Shown here in pieces: positions 17,422-27,700 of a stretch of DNA of 64,000 nt (the stretch's first letter is position 1; each line of letters begins with the position of its first letter). Under the pieces are notes generated by a model. It was not told the DNA's origin. It saw only the letters and a list, made by a program, of their open reading frames with translations, and did not search any database. Source of the DNA: Oscillospiraceae bacterium (GTDB taxonomy: Bacteria > Bacillota > Clostridia > Oscillospirales > Oscillospiraceae); contig CACYYN010000036.1 of assembly GCA_902778665.1 (NCBI GenBank), forward strand, positions 1 to 64,000, read 5' to 3'. The position numbers were made by a program, and so were the translations under genes.

Positions 17422-18351
17422 ATGAGTCCAAAGACTCTTAAATACATTTTAAAACGCATCGGATTGGCAATTCTTACTGTTTGGGTTGTTATCACAGTAA
17501 CCTTTTTCGTAATGCATGCAGTTCCCGGCGGCCCCTTCATGAGTGAAAAGGCTGTATCTCCGGCGGCTCAGGCTGCACTGGAGGCAAAATATGGTCTGGA
17601 TAAGCCGTTGCTGGAACAGTATTTCACATACCTGAAAGATGTTGTCACCAGATTTGACTTTGGCCCTTCACTCAAGCAGCGCGGGCGTATGGTGATCGAC
17701 ATTATCCGCGATGGAATGAAGACATCCGTAAAGTTGGGTGTCGTGGCAGCCTGCATGGCTGGAATTGTCGGCATAGTGCTGGGTGCAGTAGCAGCTCTTC
17801 GACGCAACAAGATCATTGATAAGATTATCATGGTTATTACTACGGCTTTTGTATCCATGCCTTCCTTTATTATGGGTTCTCTGCTGCTGGCTTTGTTTGC
17901 CATACACTGGGCTATCCTTCCTGCCAACGGCTCCACATCAAAAGGATTGATTCTTCCGATTATTACACTAGCCCTTTATCCCATGGCATATATTACACGA
18001 CTCACACGGTCGTCTATGCTGGATGTACTTGGCCAGGATTATATCCGTACGGCGAAGGCAAAAGGTGTATCCGGTGTGAAGATCATTTTCGGACATGCAC
18101 TGAAAAATTCTCTGATTCCGGTCATTACCTATTTCGGGCCGATGCTTGCCTACATCGTAACAGGATCTCTGGTAGTGGAACAAATATTTGCGGTCCCCGG
18201 TATTGGCCGGGCGTTCGTGAGCAGCATCACAAACAGAGACTATCCCATGGTAATGGGAACGACAATTGTGCTTGCTGTGCTGATTGTAGTTATGAATCTT
18301 ATCAGCGATATCATGTATAAGATTATCGACCCGCGGATTAACCTGGAGTAA
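17422..18351 (+). CDS. Oligopeptide ABC permease, OppB-like (system 1)
   Basis: 309 residues with six predicted membrane spans. The N-terminus (LKRIGLAILTVWVVITVTFF, MHAVPGGPF) and the conserved LGQDYIRTAKAKGVSG region near 205-220, which contacts the ATPase, mark it as the DppB/OppB permease. Downstream genes on the same strand supply the OppC partner, two ATPases and a binding protein. Substrate is inferred as peptides from the family; nickel or other solutes cannot be excluded. Confidence 0.93.
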   Translation: MSPKTLKYILKRIGLAILTVWVVITVTFFVMHAVPGGPFMSEKAVSPAAQAALEAKYGLDKPLLEQYFTYLKDVVTRFDFGPSLKQRGRMVIDIIRDGMKTSVKLGVVAACMAGIVGIVLGAVAALRRNKIIDKIIMVITTAFVSMPSFIMGSLLLALFAIHWAILPANGSTSKGLILPIITLALYPMAYITRLTRSSMLDVLGQDYIRTAKAKGVSGVKIIFGHALKNSLIPVITYFGPMLAYIVTGSLVVEQIFAVPGIGRAFVSSITNRDYPMVMGTTIVLAVLIVVMNLISDIMYKIIDPRINLE

Positions 18352-18361
18352 GGAGGCATAG

Positions 18362-19417
18362 ATGGATAAGAAGTTCACTATGCATGTGGATGTAGATGCG
18401 TTTCTGCCTGCATCCGATAAAGAAAAAGAATATATGGTGCAGATGCGCCCTTCGTCCACATTTTTTAAGGATGGAGTAAAGCGCCTGCTGAAAAACCGGG
18501 TTGCAACAATCAGTTTTATTATTATTGTCCTTATTACGCTTGCATCTATCATCATCCCCATGTTCTGGCCATATTCCTATGATAGTATGCTAGGGGTTAG
18601 GCCGGGCAGACCGGTGGATCCCTCTTACAATAATCTGCAGCCTTTTTCTTACGGGAGAACAGAACTGAAAAAAATTGAGGCAGGGGAGAAGGTTTTCCCT
18701 CATGTGTTTGGGACTGATTCTGCCGGCCGTGATTACTTCATCCGTGTAGTATACGGCACCCGTATTTCTCTTGCAGTTGGTTTTTTTGCAAGTATTATTG
18801 TGCTTATCATTGGAATGACAGTGGGATCTATTGCGGGCTATTGCGGTGGCAAAGTGGATCTGATTATCATGCGTATCGTAGATATCATATATTCTCTGCC
18901 AGACATGTTACTTGTAATTTTGCTGGCAAGCGTGCTAAAAATGACACTTGGCCCTGCTCTGGCTGGAACAGCTTTGGAAAAAATCGGCAGCAACATTATC
19001 AGTTTGTTTATCGTTTTCGGAGTTCTCTATTGGGTTTCCATGTCCCGGCTGATTCGTGGGCAGATCCTCTCGCTGCGTGAGCAGGAGTATGTGCTTGCCG
19101 CTCGTGCAGCAGGCGCGAAGGGAAGCTGGGTTATTCGTAAACATCTGCTGCCCAACTGTATCAGCGTTGTTATTATTTCCACAGCACTTCAGATCCCGAA
19201 TGCAATCTTTACAGAGAGTTATCTGTCTTTCCTTGGGCTCGGCGTTAATGCCCCTATGCCTTCGCTGGGGTCTTTGGCGTCAGATGCGCTCAACGGTCTG
19301 TCTTCCTATCCTTTCCGTATGGTCATTCCCGCTGTGGTCATTTCTCTGATTGTGCTGTCTCTGAATTTGTTTGGTGATGGCCTTCGTGATGCATTTGATC
19401 CCAAGTTGAGAAACTGA
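18362..19417 (+). CDS. Oligopeptide ABC permease, OppC-like (system 1)
   Basis: 351 residues. A cytoplasmic N-terminus of about 45 residues precedes the first span (ATISFIIIVLITLASIIIP). Then an outer loop of about 55 residues leads to FGTDSAGRDYFIRVVYGTRIS, the DppC/OppC hallmark. LREQEYVLAARAAGAKG is the ATPase-contact loop. It pairs with the preceding permease (10-base gap, AAGGAGG ribosome binding site). Confidence 0.93.
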   Translation: MDKKFTMHVDVDAFLPASDKEKEYMVQMRPSSTFFKDGVKRLLKNRVATISFIIIVLITLASIIIPMFWPYSYDSMLGVRPGRPVDPSYNNLQPFSYGRTELKKIEAGEKVFPHVFGTDSAGRDYFIRVVYGTRISLAVGFFASIIVLIIGMTVGSIAGYCGGKVDLIIMRIVDIIYSLPDMLLVILLASVLKMTLGPALAGTALEKIGSNIISLFIVFGVLYWVSMSRLIRGQILSLREQEYVLAARAAGAKGSWVIRKHLLPNCISVVIISTALQIPNAIFTESYLSFLGLGVNAPMPSLGSLASDALNGLSSYPFRMVIPAVVISLIVLSLNLFGDGLRDAFDPKLRN

Positions 19418-19432
19418 GAAAGGAGAGGAAAT

Positions 19433-20458
19433 ATGGCATTACTGGAAGTTAATGATCTGCATACCTCTTTTTTCACTCCTGCAGGAGAGGTGCGGGCTGT
19501 CAATGGCATATCCTTTAACCTGGATCACGGGAAGGTTCTTGGGATCGTCGGGGAGAGTGGCTCAGGGAAATCGGTTACAGCGTATTCTATCATGCAAATT
19601 CTTGCTAATACGGGCAAGATTGTCAGTGGATCCATCAAACTGAACGGACAGGAACTCGTCGGGGCCGGTGAAAAAGTTATGAAGACCGTGCGCGGCAACA
19701 AAGTCTCCATCATTTTCCAGGATCCAATGACATCTTTGAATCCCACATATACCATTGGGAGGCAGCTTATAGAGGCAATTACGCTCCATACCAACCGTAA
19801 TAAAAAGCAGGCATGGGATCGTGCGGTCGAAATGCTTCGCCTTGTCAATGTGAACGAGCCGGAGCGGCGTATGAAGCAATATCCACATGAGTTTTCCGGC
19901 GGTATGAGGCAGCGCGTAATGATTGCGATGGCCTTAGCCTGTGAGCCGGATATTCTGATTGCAGACGAACCTACTACGGCACTGGATGTGACGATTCAGG
20001 CTCAGATTTTGGATCTGATGAAATCGCTACAGGAAGAGCTTGGGATGGCTATCATTATGATCACCCATGACTTGGGTGTCGTGGCACAGCTGTGTGATGA
20101 AGTGATCGTCATGTATGCAGGGTCTATATGTGAACAGGGGACTGCAGAGGAAATATTCTATAATCCCAAGCATGAGTATACAAAAGGGCTGATGCGTTCC
20201 ATTCCCACAGCAGATACAGCGGGAACGAAGCTGCAGCCTATCGCCGGCACACCGATTGATCTGCTAAACATGCCAGCCGGCTGTCCTTTCGCCCCGCGTT
20301 GCGACAACGCGATGAAGATTTGCCTTCGTGAACGTTGCCAGCGTATGCTGATTAACTCCGATCATGCAGCAGCATGCTGGATGAACGTAAAGAATGGAGT
20401 AGAAGACGGCAGCATTCTGCTGGAACCTGCCGGGAAAGGCGGTGAGACAGGTGCCTAA
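19433..20458 (+). CDS. Oligopeptide ABC ATPase, OppD-like (system 1)
   Basis: 341 residues. Walker A GESGSGKS at 40-47, signature EFSGGMRQR near 154-162, Walker [12 protein letters not shown] and a His switch in ITHDLGVV. The C-terminal oligopeptide-transporter extension has the Cys motif GCPFAPRC, a likely iron-sulphur-binding feature in this class. It supplies ATP hydrolysis together with the OppF-like partner. Confidence 0.94.
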   Translation: MALLEVNDLHTSFFTPAGEVRAVNGISFNLDHGKVLGIVGESGSGKSVTAYSIMQILANTGKIVSGSIKLNGQELVGAGEKVMKTVRGNKVSIIFQDPMTSLNPTYTIGRQLIEAITLHTNRNKKQAWDRAVEMLRLVNVNEPERRMKQYPHEFSGGMRQRVMIAMALACEPDILIADEPTTALDVTIQAQILDLMKSLQEELGMAIIMITHDLGVVAQLCDEVIVMYAGSICEQGTAEEIFYNPKHEYTKGLMRSIPTADTAGTKLQPIAGTPIDLLNMPAGCPFAPRCDNAMKICLRERCQRMLINSDHAAACWMNVKNGVEDGSILLEPAGKGGETGA

Positions 20459-20459
20459 T

Positions 20460-21434
20460 ATGAATGAAAACCTGGTGGAAGTTCGCCACTTGAAGCAATA
20501 TTTTAATATTAATGTGGGAATGTTCTCATCTAAACCCCTTAAAGCAGTAGATGATGTTTCTTTTGCGATCCGGAAGGGAGAGACACTTGGACTCGTTGGA
20601 GAATCCGGTTGCGGGAAAACCACAGTAGGAAGGACACTTCTTCACCTGTATAAACCTACTGCAGGGGAAATCCTGTTTGAAGGAAAACCTGTCTCAACAA
20701 AAGCGGAAATCCATGAATTTCGGAAAAAGGCTACGATGGTCTTTCAAGACCCTTATTCTTCTCTGAACCCGCGTATGACTGTTTCCGATATCATTGGTGA
20801 GCCTTTAGATATTCACAAGCTGTATTCCAGCAGAGAAGAAAGACGCCAGCGTATACTTGAACTAATGGACAAAGTGGGGCTTAATAGTGAGCATGCTTCC
20901 CGTTATGCCCATGAATTTTCCGGAGGTCAGCGCCAGCGTATCGGAATTGCACGGGCACTTGCATTGAATCCTTCGTTTATTGTCTGTGATGAGCCGGTTT
21001 CGGCACTGGACGTATCGATTCAGGCGCAAGTCATTAACATGTTTGATGAATTGCAGGAACAGTTAGGCCTTACATATCTGTTTATTGCCCATGATATTTT
21101 GGTCGTCAGACATATCAGTGACCGTATTGCTGTCATGTATCTTGGGAAAATGGTAGAGCTGGCTGATGCGAGCGAGATCTACGATCATCCGATGCATCCG
21201 TACACAAAATCATTGATGTCAGCGGTTCCTCAGCCTGATCCGAGAATTGCACGGGCAAATAAGCGTATTGTATTGTCAGGTGATATCCCCAGCCCTTTGA
21301 ATGCTCCGTCCGGCTGCCCCTTCCGTACACGTTGTCCACACGCATCGGAAGCCTGTGCTGCATCAATGCCCGAGTTTAAAGAGATTTCTCCGGGCCACTT
21401 TGCCGCATGCCATAAAATCAATGAACTGAACTGA
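20460..21434 (+). CDS. Oligopeptide ABC ATPase, OppF-like (system 1)
   Basis: 324 residues. Walker [10 protein letters not shown] near 44-52, signature [15 protein letters not shown], Walker [17 protein letters not shown] and C-terminal GCPFRTRCP are those of OppF/DppF. The start is taken as ATG 20460, just after the oppD stop, with AGGTG six bases upstream. GTG 20442 in the same frame, overlapping oppD, is the alternative. Confidence 0.92.
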   Translation: MNENLVEVRHLKQYFNINVGMFSSKPLKAVDDVSFAIRKGETLGLVGESGCGKTTVGRTLLHLYKPTAGEILFEGKPVSTKAEIHEFRKKATMVFQDPYSSLNPRMTVSDIIGEPLDIHKLYSSREERRQRILELMDKVGLNSEHASRYAHEFSGGQRQRIGIARALALNPSFIVCDEPVSALDVSIQAQVINMFDELQEQLGLTYLFIAHDILVVRHISDRIAVMYLGKMVELADASEIYDHPMHPYTKSLMSAVPQPDPRIARANKRIVLSGDIPSPLNAPSGCPFRTRCPHASEACAASMPEFKEISPGHFAACHKINELN

Positions 21435-21454
21435 TATAATATTTGATTCAAATC

Positions 21455-21476
21455 TGAATCTCCGGATGGAGGTTCA
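21455..21476 (+). other. Intercistronic hairpin before the binding protein
   Basis: TGAATCTCC (21455-21463) pairs with GGAGGTTCA (21468-21476) around GGAT. A competing pair GATTCA/TGAATC (21445-21460) is also possible. It lies between the ATPase and binding protein genes and may set relative expression. Confidence 0.5.
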
Positions 21477-21510
21477 GTTTGAAAATATAAAATTTGAAAG
21501 GGAAACCAAA

Positions 21511-23295
21511 ATGAAGAAGATTCTCGCACTGGTCCTCGCAATGACCATGGTCTTCGCGCTCGCTGCTCCTTCTGTATTTGCTGATGGCAGTTCTATTGCA
21601 GTCTGCCTCGCATCCGAGCCCGATACCCTGGATCCTGCACTCAACTCTGCCGTTGATGGCGCTACACTTGTCAGCCACCTGTTTTCTGGTCTGGCAAAGT
21701 GGGCACAGGATGAAAACGGCGCACTTGTTATCGTTCCCGACGCAGCTGAAGAGCTTGTTGAAGGCGTCGTGAATGAAGACGGTACCGTGACCTACACCTA
21801 TACTCTTCGTGATGGCCTCAAATGGTCCGACGGAAAGCCTGTAACCGCTGCTGACTTTGCATTTGCATGGCAGCGTGCAGCATCTGTTGAGCTTGGTGCC
21901 GACTACGGCTACATGTTCGAAGTCGTTGACGGTTACGCTGACATCTGGGCAGAGGAGCCTCCCGAAGGCGCAGCGCTGAATGTCAAAGCAATTGATGACA
22001 AGACCCTGGAAGTTACCCTTGCTAATGCAGTATCCTACTGGAACGAACTGCTTGCCTTCCCCACCTACTTCCCCGTGCGTGAGGATGTGGTTGCTAACGA
22101 AGGTTGGGCAACAGATCCTGCCACTTATGTTTCCAATGGTGCTTATATCATGACCGGCTGGAATCATAACAGCGTGATTACACTTGAGAAGAACCCCAAT
22201 TTTGTTGATGCTGACTCCATCCTCATGGATAAAATTGAGTTCTATCTCTCTGATGATGCAAACAACATGGTTGCAAACTTCAAGAATGGCACATGGCAGC
22301 TGATTGATGACGTTCCGACCAACGAGATGGCTGCTCTGAAGGCAGAGTATCCCGATGAATACATCGTTGCCGGACAGATTGGTACCTATTATGTATGCTG
22401 GAATGTCAATGAAGACATCCTGCCTGCAAGCTCCGGACTGACCGGGGTCGAGGCAGAGAATGCCCGCGCTGAGATCCGCAATGCTATCAGCCTCCTGTTT
22501 GACCGCAATTACATTGTTGAAGAAATTGGCCAGGCTGGTCAGGTTCCCGCTTCTTCCTTCGTTGCTATGGGTATGACCAATCCGGACGGCTCTCAGTTCT
22601 ATCAGACTGCTGGCTCCAGCGAAGAGTTTGACGGTTACTACGATGTTTCTGTTGACGCTGTTGAGTCCAACTTTGATCAGGCTATCGAAGTGCTGAAGAA
22701 GTACTATACCTTTGATGAGTCAACCTTCACCTTCACTGACTTCCCGTCCATGACTTACCTGTACAACACTTCTGAAGGCCACAAGGCAATCGGTGAGTAC
22801 CTGCAGAGTGCTCTGGCAGGCATTGGCATCACAATGAATCTGGAGAACCAGGAGTGGGCAACCTTCCTGAATACCCGTAAGAACGGCGACTATTCTATCG
22901 CACGTAATGGCTGGCTGGCAGACTACAACGATCCGATCTGCTTCCTGGATATGTGGACTACCGCATCCGGAAATAACGATGTCCAGTTCGGTAAAGGTGC
23001 TCATGCTGATGTGGCTGCATACAGTCTCGATCTGACTGACCTCGGCGTTGATGTCAAGGTTGAAAATGGTACTTGGGCAGATACCTATGATGTGCTGATC
23101 AAGACCATCAAGGGCTGCACTGACAATGAAATCCGTTATGAGCTTATGCATCGTGCTGAAGATCTCCTCATGTCTACCGGATGCATTTGCCCGCTGTACT
23201 TCTACACGGACACCTACATGATCAGCAAAGACGTAGACGGATTCTTTGCAAACCCGCTTGGATACAAGTACTTCATGTACTGCACCATCGGCTGA
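21511..23295 (+). CDS. Peptide ABC solute-binding protein, OppA-like (system 1)
   Basis: 594 residues. The Sec leader (MKKILALVLAMTMVF core) ends in VFA before DG at about residue 24, a signal peptidase I site with no lipobox cysteine. The mature part is family 5: LASEPDTLDPALNS, then DGLKWSDGKPVTAADFAFAW and NPNFVDADSI. The start at 21511 is chosen for GAAAGGGA about eight bases upstream; the frame is open back to 21466. It is last in the system 1 operon and followed by a terminator. Confidence 0.94.
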   Translation: MKKILALVLAMTMVFALAAPSVFADGSSIAVCLASEPDTLDPALNSAVDGATLVSHLFSGLAKWAQDENGALVIVPDAAEELVEGVVNEDGTVTYTYTLRDGLKWSDGKPVTAADFAFAWQRAASVELGADYGYMFEVVDGYADIWAEEPPEGAALNVKAIDDKTLEVTLANAVSYWNELLAFPTYFPVREDVVANEGWATDPATYVSNGAYIMTGWNHNSVITLEKNPNFVDADSILMDKIEFYLSDDANNMVANFKNGTWQLIDDVPTNEMAALKAEYPDEYIVAGQIGTYYVCWNVNEDILPASSGLTGVEAENARAEIRNAISLLFDRNYIVEEIGQAGQVPASSFVAMGMTNPDGSQFYQTAGSSEEFDGYYDVSVDAVESNFDQAIEVLKKYYTFDESTFTFTDFPSMTYLYNTSEGHKAIGEYLQSALAGIGITMNLENQEWATFLNTRKNGDYSIARNGWLADYNDPICFLDMWTTASGNNDVQFGKGAHADVAAYSLDLTDLGVDVKVENGTWADTYDVLIKTIKGCTDNEIRYELMHRAEDLLMSTGCICPLYFYTDTYMISKDVDGFFANPLGYKYFMYCTIG

Positions 23296-23317
23296 TTCTA
23301 AAACAGCAAATCCTGTT

Positions 23318-23346
23318 CTCCCCGTGGCTTCACGGGGAGATTTTTT
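23318..23346 (+). terminator. Terminator of opp system 1
   Basis: CTCCCCGTG (23318-23326) pairs with CACGGGGAG (23331-23339) around GCTT, followed by ATTTTTT. This is a textbook intrinsic terminator. Confidence 0.95.
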
Positions 23347-23421
23347 ATATATTTGTGCAGATTGTCGAGGTTTTGCAGCCTGATAAACTATAAATTTGGT
23401 CTACTTTTGTCAACTATCTTC

Positions 23422-23450
23422 TTGAATAAATATACGCTTTGATTTATAAT
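23422..23450 (+). promoter_or_regulatory. Promoter of the second oligopeptide importer
   Basis: TTGAAT (23422-23427), 17 bases, TATAAT (23445-23450). The leader to the first start codon is about 78 bases. Confidence 0.8.
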
Positions 23451-23534
23451 ATAGCCAATGCAAGGCAGAGAATCTGCATGAGAGTGCATTTATTTTTTTC
23501 GGCATGCCGATGGGACAGAAAGGAGAAAAGAAAT

Positions 23535-24452
23535 ATGGCAAGATATCTGGTCAAGAGGGTGCTGATCATGATTTTAACCCTCTTTATGATTGCCCTTCTC
23601 ACATTCTGTCTGATGCATGTTGTTCCCGGCAGTCCGTTTACCTCCCAGAAGCAGGTTTCTCAGGCGGTGCTGGATGCACTGAATGCAAAATACAATCTGG
23701 ACGATCCGCTCTGGAAGCAGTTCGTGGATTATATGATCGGGGTGCTTCACTTTGATTTCGGCCCCAGTTACAAGTATACAGGAAAAACAGTAAATGATTT
23801 TATCGAGGGTGGAATGCCGTATTCCGGCACACTCGGGCTGATAACGCTGGTATTTGTGCTTTTGATGAGCATTCCCATGGGGATCGTTGCTGCGCTGCGG
23901 AACGGTAAATGGCAGGACATGCTGCTTATGTTTCTCGCAACGCTTGGTGTGACGATACCAAGCTTTGTGATCGCCACAGGGCTCCTGTATATTTTTTCCT
24001 TTAAGCTTGGCTGGACGCCGGTTTACGGCGTGGATTCCTGGAAAGGCTATATTCTGCCTATGATTGCCATGGGAGGCTATTCCATCAGTTTTCTGGCAAG
24101 GCTGATGCGCTCTTCTCTTCTGGAGGTTATGGGGCAGGATTATATCCGCACTGCCCGGGCAAAAGGTATCAGCGAAGTGCGGATTATCTGGAAGCATGCT
24201 CTTCGAAATGCGCTGATCCCTGTTATTACGGTCCTGGGGCCAACAATAGCCAACCTGCTGACCGGATCCTTTGTGATTGAAAAAATATTTGCAATTCCCG
24301 GGCTCGGGGGATATTTTGTCAACAGCGTGACGCAGCGCGACTATACCACCATCATGGGTATGACGATCTTTTATGCCACGGTCCTGATTGCGATGATTTT
24401 TATTGTGGACATCTTTTATTGCCTGATTGATCCGCGCATCAAATACGAGTAG
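23535..24452 (+). CDS. Oligopeptide ABC permease, OppB-like (system 2)
   Basis: 305 residues, same architecture as the first OppB-like permease (MHVVPGSPF, LEVMGQDYIRTARAKGISE) but clearly diverged. The start at 23535 has AGGAG at 23521-23525; an in-frame ATG at 23439 lies upstream of the promoter -10 box and is discounted. It heads a five-gene operon of its own. Confidence 0.93.
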   Translation: MARYLVKRVLIMILTLFMIALLTFCLMHVVPGSPFTSQKQVSQAVLDALNAKYNLDDPLWKQFVDYMIGVLHFDFGPSYKYTGKTVNDFIEGGMPYSGTLGLITLVFVLLMSIPMGIVAALRNGKWQDMLLMFLATLGVTIPSFVIATGLLYIFSFKLGWTPVYGVDSWKGYILPMIAMGGYSISFLARLMRSSLLEVMGQDYIRTARAKGISEVRIIWKHALRNALIPVITVLGPTIANLLTGSFVIEKIFAIPGLGGYFVNSVTQRDYTTIMGMTIFYATVLIAMIFIVDIFYCLIDPRIKYE

Positions 24453-24469
24453 GGAAGGGAGACAATCTC

Positions 24470-25630
24470 ATGACAGAAGAGAATAAATGGGAACGGGTCT
24501 CCGGCAGCACAGAAGAAGCAGAACGGATTTACCGGAAATCCAGATCGTTTCTCGGAGATGTGTGGTTCCGTTTCCGGCACAAGCCGACAGCACTGCTTGG
24601 CTTTATTCTGGTGGTCATTCTGCTTGTTTTCTGTCTTGCAGGACCGGCTTTCACGCCTTATTCCTATTCGGAGCAGAACAATAAACTGGCAAGTATTCCG
24701 CCTCTGCTGACAGTTTATCCCGGGCCGGAAGAAGGAAGTTATCTCTACATTACCCAGGGGCTGAAGTTGATTGAGGTGGATGAGGACGGCAATCTGATCC
24801 GGCAACTCAAAAAGAAAAAAGACGATAATACCAACAAGCAGACGTCCTTTACCTGGGATGATGACACACTGGTCTATCTTGACTATTCCCGGCTTCCGAA
24901 TACCGTGCTGGATGCGGATGGAAACAGGATTGAAACCGGTTTAAAAAAATGGAACAATACGTATCGACTCGGTACAGACCAGCTCGGGCGGGATATTCTG
25001 ACACGCCTGATGTATGGGACGCGGATTTCCCTGATGGTGGCTTTTATTGCAGCACTGGTGAACATGGTTATCGGGATTGCTTACGGAGGAATCTCCGGAT
25101 ATCTCGGTGGACGGACGGATACAATTATGATGCGGATTGTGGATATTATCTCCACCATCCCGCTGACGCTTTATGTTATTCTGATCAAGATGTGCCTGGA
25201 TGACGGGCTGCTTTCGATTATCATTGCACTATCCAGCGTCTACTGGGTGGATATGGCACGCGTGGTGCGTGGAGAGATGCTCTCCCTGAAAAATCAGGAG
25301 TTCGTGCTGGCAGCGAGGACCATTGGTTCTTCCACAAAAACAATATTGCTCAATCACCTGATTCCGAACGCCATGGGACCGATATTGGTGACTGTCACCA
25401 TGCTGATCCCGAGCGCAATATTTATGGAAGCTTTTATGAGCTTTATCGGTATTGGCATTGCCCCTCCAATGGCATCGCTTGGAACGATGTGCAATGACGC
25501 AACCGAAACACTGCGCACAAACCCCTATCAGTTGTTTTTGCCGGCACTTGTGATTTGCATCATCATGTTTGCGTTCAACTTCGTAGGGGACGGGCTGAGG
25601 GATGCACTTGATCCCAAACTGAAGAAATGA
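24470..25630 (+). CDS. Oligopeptide ABC permease, OppC-like with long outer loop (system 2)
   Basis: 386 residues, about 35 longer than its system 1 counterpart. The extra sequence lies between the first membrane span (FILVVILLVFCLAGPAF) and the GTDQLGRDILTRLMYGTRIS motif. It is a hydrophilic segment of roughly 105 residues with short repeated strand-like pieces (LYITQGLKLIEVDEDGNLI; VLDADGNRIETG). The ATPase-contact loop LKNQEFVLAARTIGSS is intact. Confidence 0.92.
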   Translation: MTEENKWERVSGSTEEAERIYRKSRSFLGDVWFRFRHKPTALLGFILVVILLVFCLAGPAFTPYSYSEQNNKLASIPPLLTVYPGPEEGSYLYITQGLKLIEVDEDGNLIRQLKKKKDDNTNKQTSFTWDDDTLVYLDYSRLPNTVLDADGNRIETGLKKWNNTYRLGTDQLGRDILTRLMYGTRISLMVAFIAALVNMVIGIAYGGISGYLGGRTDTIMMRIVDIISTIPLTLYVILIKMCLDDGLLSIIIALSSVYWVDMARVVRGEMLSLKNQEFVLAARTIGSSTKTILLNHLIPNAMGPILVTVTMLIPSAIFMEAFMSFIGIGIAPPMASLGTMCNDATETLRTNPYQLFLPALVICIIMFAFNFVGDGLRDALDPKLKK

Positions 25631-25641
25631 GGGAGGAAGCC

Positions 25642-26664
25642 ATGGAACATATCCTTGAAGTGAAGGATCTGCAGACATCCTTTCTGACCTCATCTGGTGA
25701 AGTAAAGGCAGTGCGCGGAGTCTCCTTTTTCGTCAATAAAGGGGAATCTGTTGGCATTGTGGGAGAAAGCGGAAGCGGAAAATCGGTAACGAGCCTCTCC
25801 GTAATGCAGCTTCTTGTAGGGACAGGAAAAATCATAGGCGGTAGCGTGAAGCTGAACGGGAGAGAGCTTGTGGGTCTTTCTCCGAAGGAAATGCGCAGCA
25901 TCCGCGGCAAAGAAGTTGCCATGATTTTCCAGGACCCAATGACAAGCCTCAATCCGCTGATCCCGGTGGGAGAGCAGGTGGGAGAGATGCTCTGGTCTCA
26001 TGACAAATCTCTTTCCAAGGCACAACGAGAGGAACGGGTAATTGATCTGTTCCGGATGGTTCGAATTCCGGAACCGGAGACAAGGCTTAAAAGCTTTCCC
26101 CATGAGTTTTCCGGCGGGATGCGTCAGCGTGTCATGATAGCAATGGCACTTGCCTGCAAACCGGACCTGCTGATTGCAGATGAGCCGACAACCGCACTGG
26201 ACGTCTCTATTCAGGATCAGATTCTCAAGCTGATGCGCAGCATACAGAAAGAAATGGGCATGAGCATCATGTTTATTACCCATGATCTCGGTGTTGTGGC
26301 AGAGCTCTGCAGCCGCGTGCTGGTGATGTACGGTGGGCTGATTATGGAAGAAGCAAATATTTATGATGTCTTTGAAAATCCGCTGCATCCTTATACCATG
26401 GGCCTGATTGCTTCTATTCCGGATATCAACCAGGATAAGAGCAAAAAGCTGCAGCCGATTATCGGCTCGCCACCCGATATGGTCCATCCACCGGAAGGAT
26501 GTCCTTTTGCTCCGCGCTGCCCCTATGCCTGCAGAATATGCCTCCATCAGCTCCCGCCAGTCTTTTCTGCGGGAGAAGGGCATAAGAGCCGCTGTTGGCT
26601 TCTGGCAGGGGATGCACCGTCTTCGGGTAACCCGTTGAAGGGCAGGAAAGGAGCAAAAGAATGA
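25642..26664 (+). CDS. Oligopeptide ABC ATPase, OppD-like (system 2)
   Basis: 340 residues. Walker A GESGSGKS near 40-47, signature EFSGGMRQR, Walker [16 protein letters not shown], His switch ITHDLGVV and C-terminal [12 protein letters not shown]. The start at 25642 follows GGGAGGA at 25631-25637. The stop overlaps the next start by four bases (ATGA). Confidence 0.94.
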   Translation: MEHILEVKDLQTSFLTSSGEVKAVRGVSFFVNKGESVGIVGESGSGKSVTSLSVMQLLVGTGKIIGGSVKLNGRELVGLSPKEMRSIRGKEVAMIFQDPMTSLNPLIPVGEQVGEMLWSHDKSLSKAQREERVIDLFRMVRIPEPETRLKSFPHEFSGGMRQRVMIAMALACKPDLLIADEPTTALDVSIQDQILKLMRSIQKEMGMSIMFITHDLGVVAELCSRVLVMYGGLIMEEANIYDVFENPLHPYTMGLIASIPDINQDKSKKLQPIIGSPPDMVHPPEGCPFAPRCPYACRICLHQLPPVFSAGEGHKSRCWLLAGDAPSSGNPLKGRKGAKE

Positions 26665-27629
26665 AGGAAGAAACTGCAGTTCTTCAGGTGAAAGGGCTGA
26701 CGAAACACTTTCCTGTTGCAGGGCATAAAGTGGTTCATGCGGTGGATGATGTGAGTTTTTCTGTTTCCCGCGGAAAAACTTTGGGTCTTGTAGGTGAAAG
26801 CGGCTGCGGGAAAAGTTCCTGTGCCCGCACAATAATCCGCATTTATGAACCGACTGCAGGAAAAATCCTGCTGGATGGGGACGATATCTCTCTTCTGAAT
26901 CAGAAACAGCTTCTGCCTTATCGGAAGAAGATGCAGATGATTTTTCAGGATCCCTATGCCTCTTTGAATGCGAGAATGACCGTGCATGATATTGTGGCGG
27001 AGCCTCTGAAAGCGCATAAAATCTGCTCTTCCAGAAAAGAAGAAAATGAAATGGTAAGCGACATGCTTGCCCGTGTCGGTTTGAACCGGGATCATGCAGG
27101 CCGATATGCCCATGAATTTTCCGGCGGACAAAGACAGAGAGTAGGCATTGCCCGAGCCCTGATTCTGAAGCCGGAGCTGGTGATTTGTGACGAGCCTATT
27201 TCTGCGCTGGATGTCTCTATTCAGGCACAGGTGGTCAATATGCTGCGGAACTTCCAGGAGGAGCTGGGGCTGACTTATCTGTTTATTGCTCATGATCTTT
27301 CAATGGTCCGCTATGTGTCTGATGATGTAGGAGTTATGTATCTCGGGCAACTGGTGGAGAAATGTGAAGCAGACGAAATATACCGCCATCCGCTCCATCC
27401 CTATACGGCCGGCCTGCTGTCATCTATTCCGGTTCCAAATCCGAGACTTGCGCAGGAGAAAGAAAAAAGCGGGCTGGAGGGAGACCTGCCCAGTCCCATT
27501 GCTCCGCCGTCTGGATGCCGTTTTCATACCCGCTGCCCCTATGCTTCATCCTGCTGCAGAGAAGAAGCACCGGAATTGAAAGAGGCATCATCTGGCCATT
27601 TTGTGGCATGTCACAGAATCCATAACTGA
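26661..27629 (+). CDS. Oligopeptide ABC ATPase, OppF-like (system 2)
   Basis: 322 residues. Walker A GESGCGKSS, signature [15 protein letters not shown], Walker [18 protein letters not shown] and the C-terminal Cys cluster (GCRFHTRCPYASSCC). It is translationally coupled to the OppD-like gene. Confidence 0.94.
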   Translation: MKEETAVLQVKGLTKHFPVAGHKVVHAVDDVSFSVSRGKTLGLVGESGCGKSSCARTIIRIYEPTAGKILLDGDDISLLNQKQLLPYRKKMQMIFQDPYASLNARMTVHDIVAEPLKAHKICSSRKEENEMVSDMLARVGLNRDHAGRYAHEFSGGQRQRVGIARALILKPELVICDEPISALDVSIQAQVVNMLRNFQEELGLTYLFIAHDLSMVRYVSDDVGVMYLGQLVEKCEADEIYRHPLHPYTAGLLSSIPVPNPRLAQEKEKSGLEGDLPSPIAPPSGCRFHTRCPYASSCCREEAPELKEASSGHFVACHRIHN

Positions 27630-27700
27630 GATGAGTCCGGCAGGAAACTGCCGTGCCCATAAAAGCGCATCCCCAAAATTATTTTTAAGGAGGAACCCCT

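Noticed and set aside
20442-20459. GTG 20442 as start of the first OppF-like gene
   Set aside because: The purine-rich stretch before it is only two to three bases away, whereas ATG 20460 has AGGTG at a proper distance. It remains possible.
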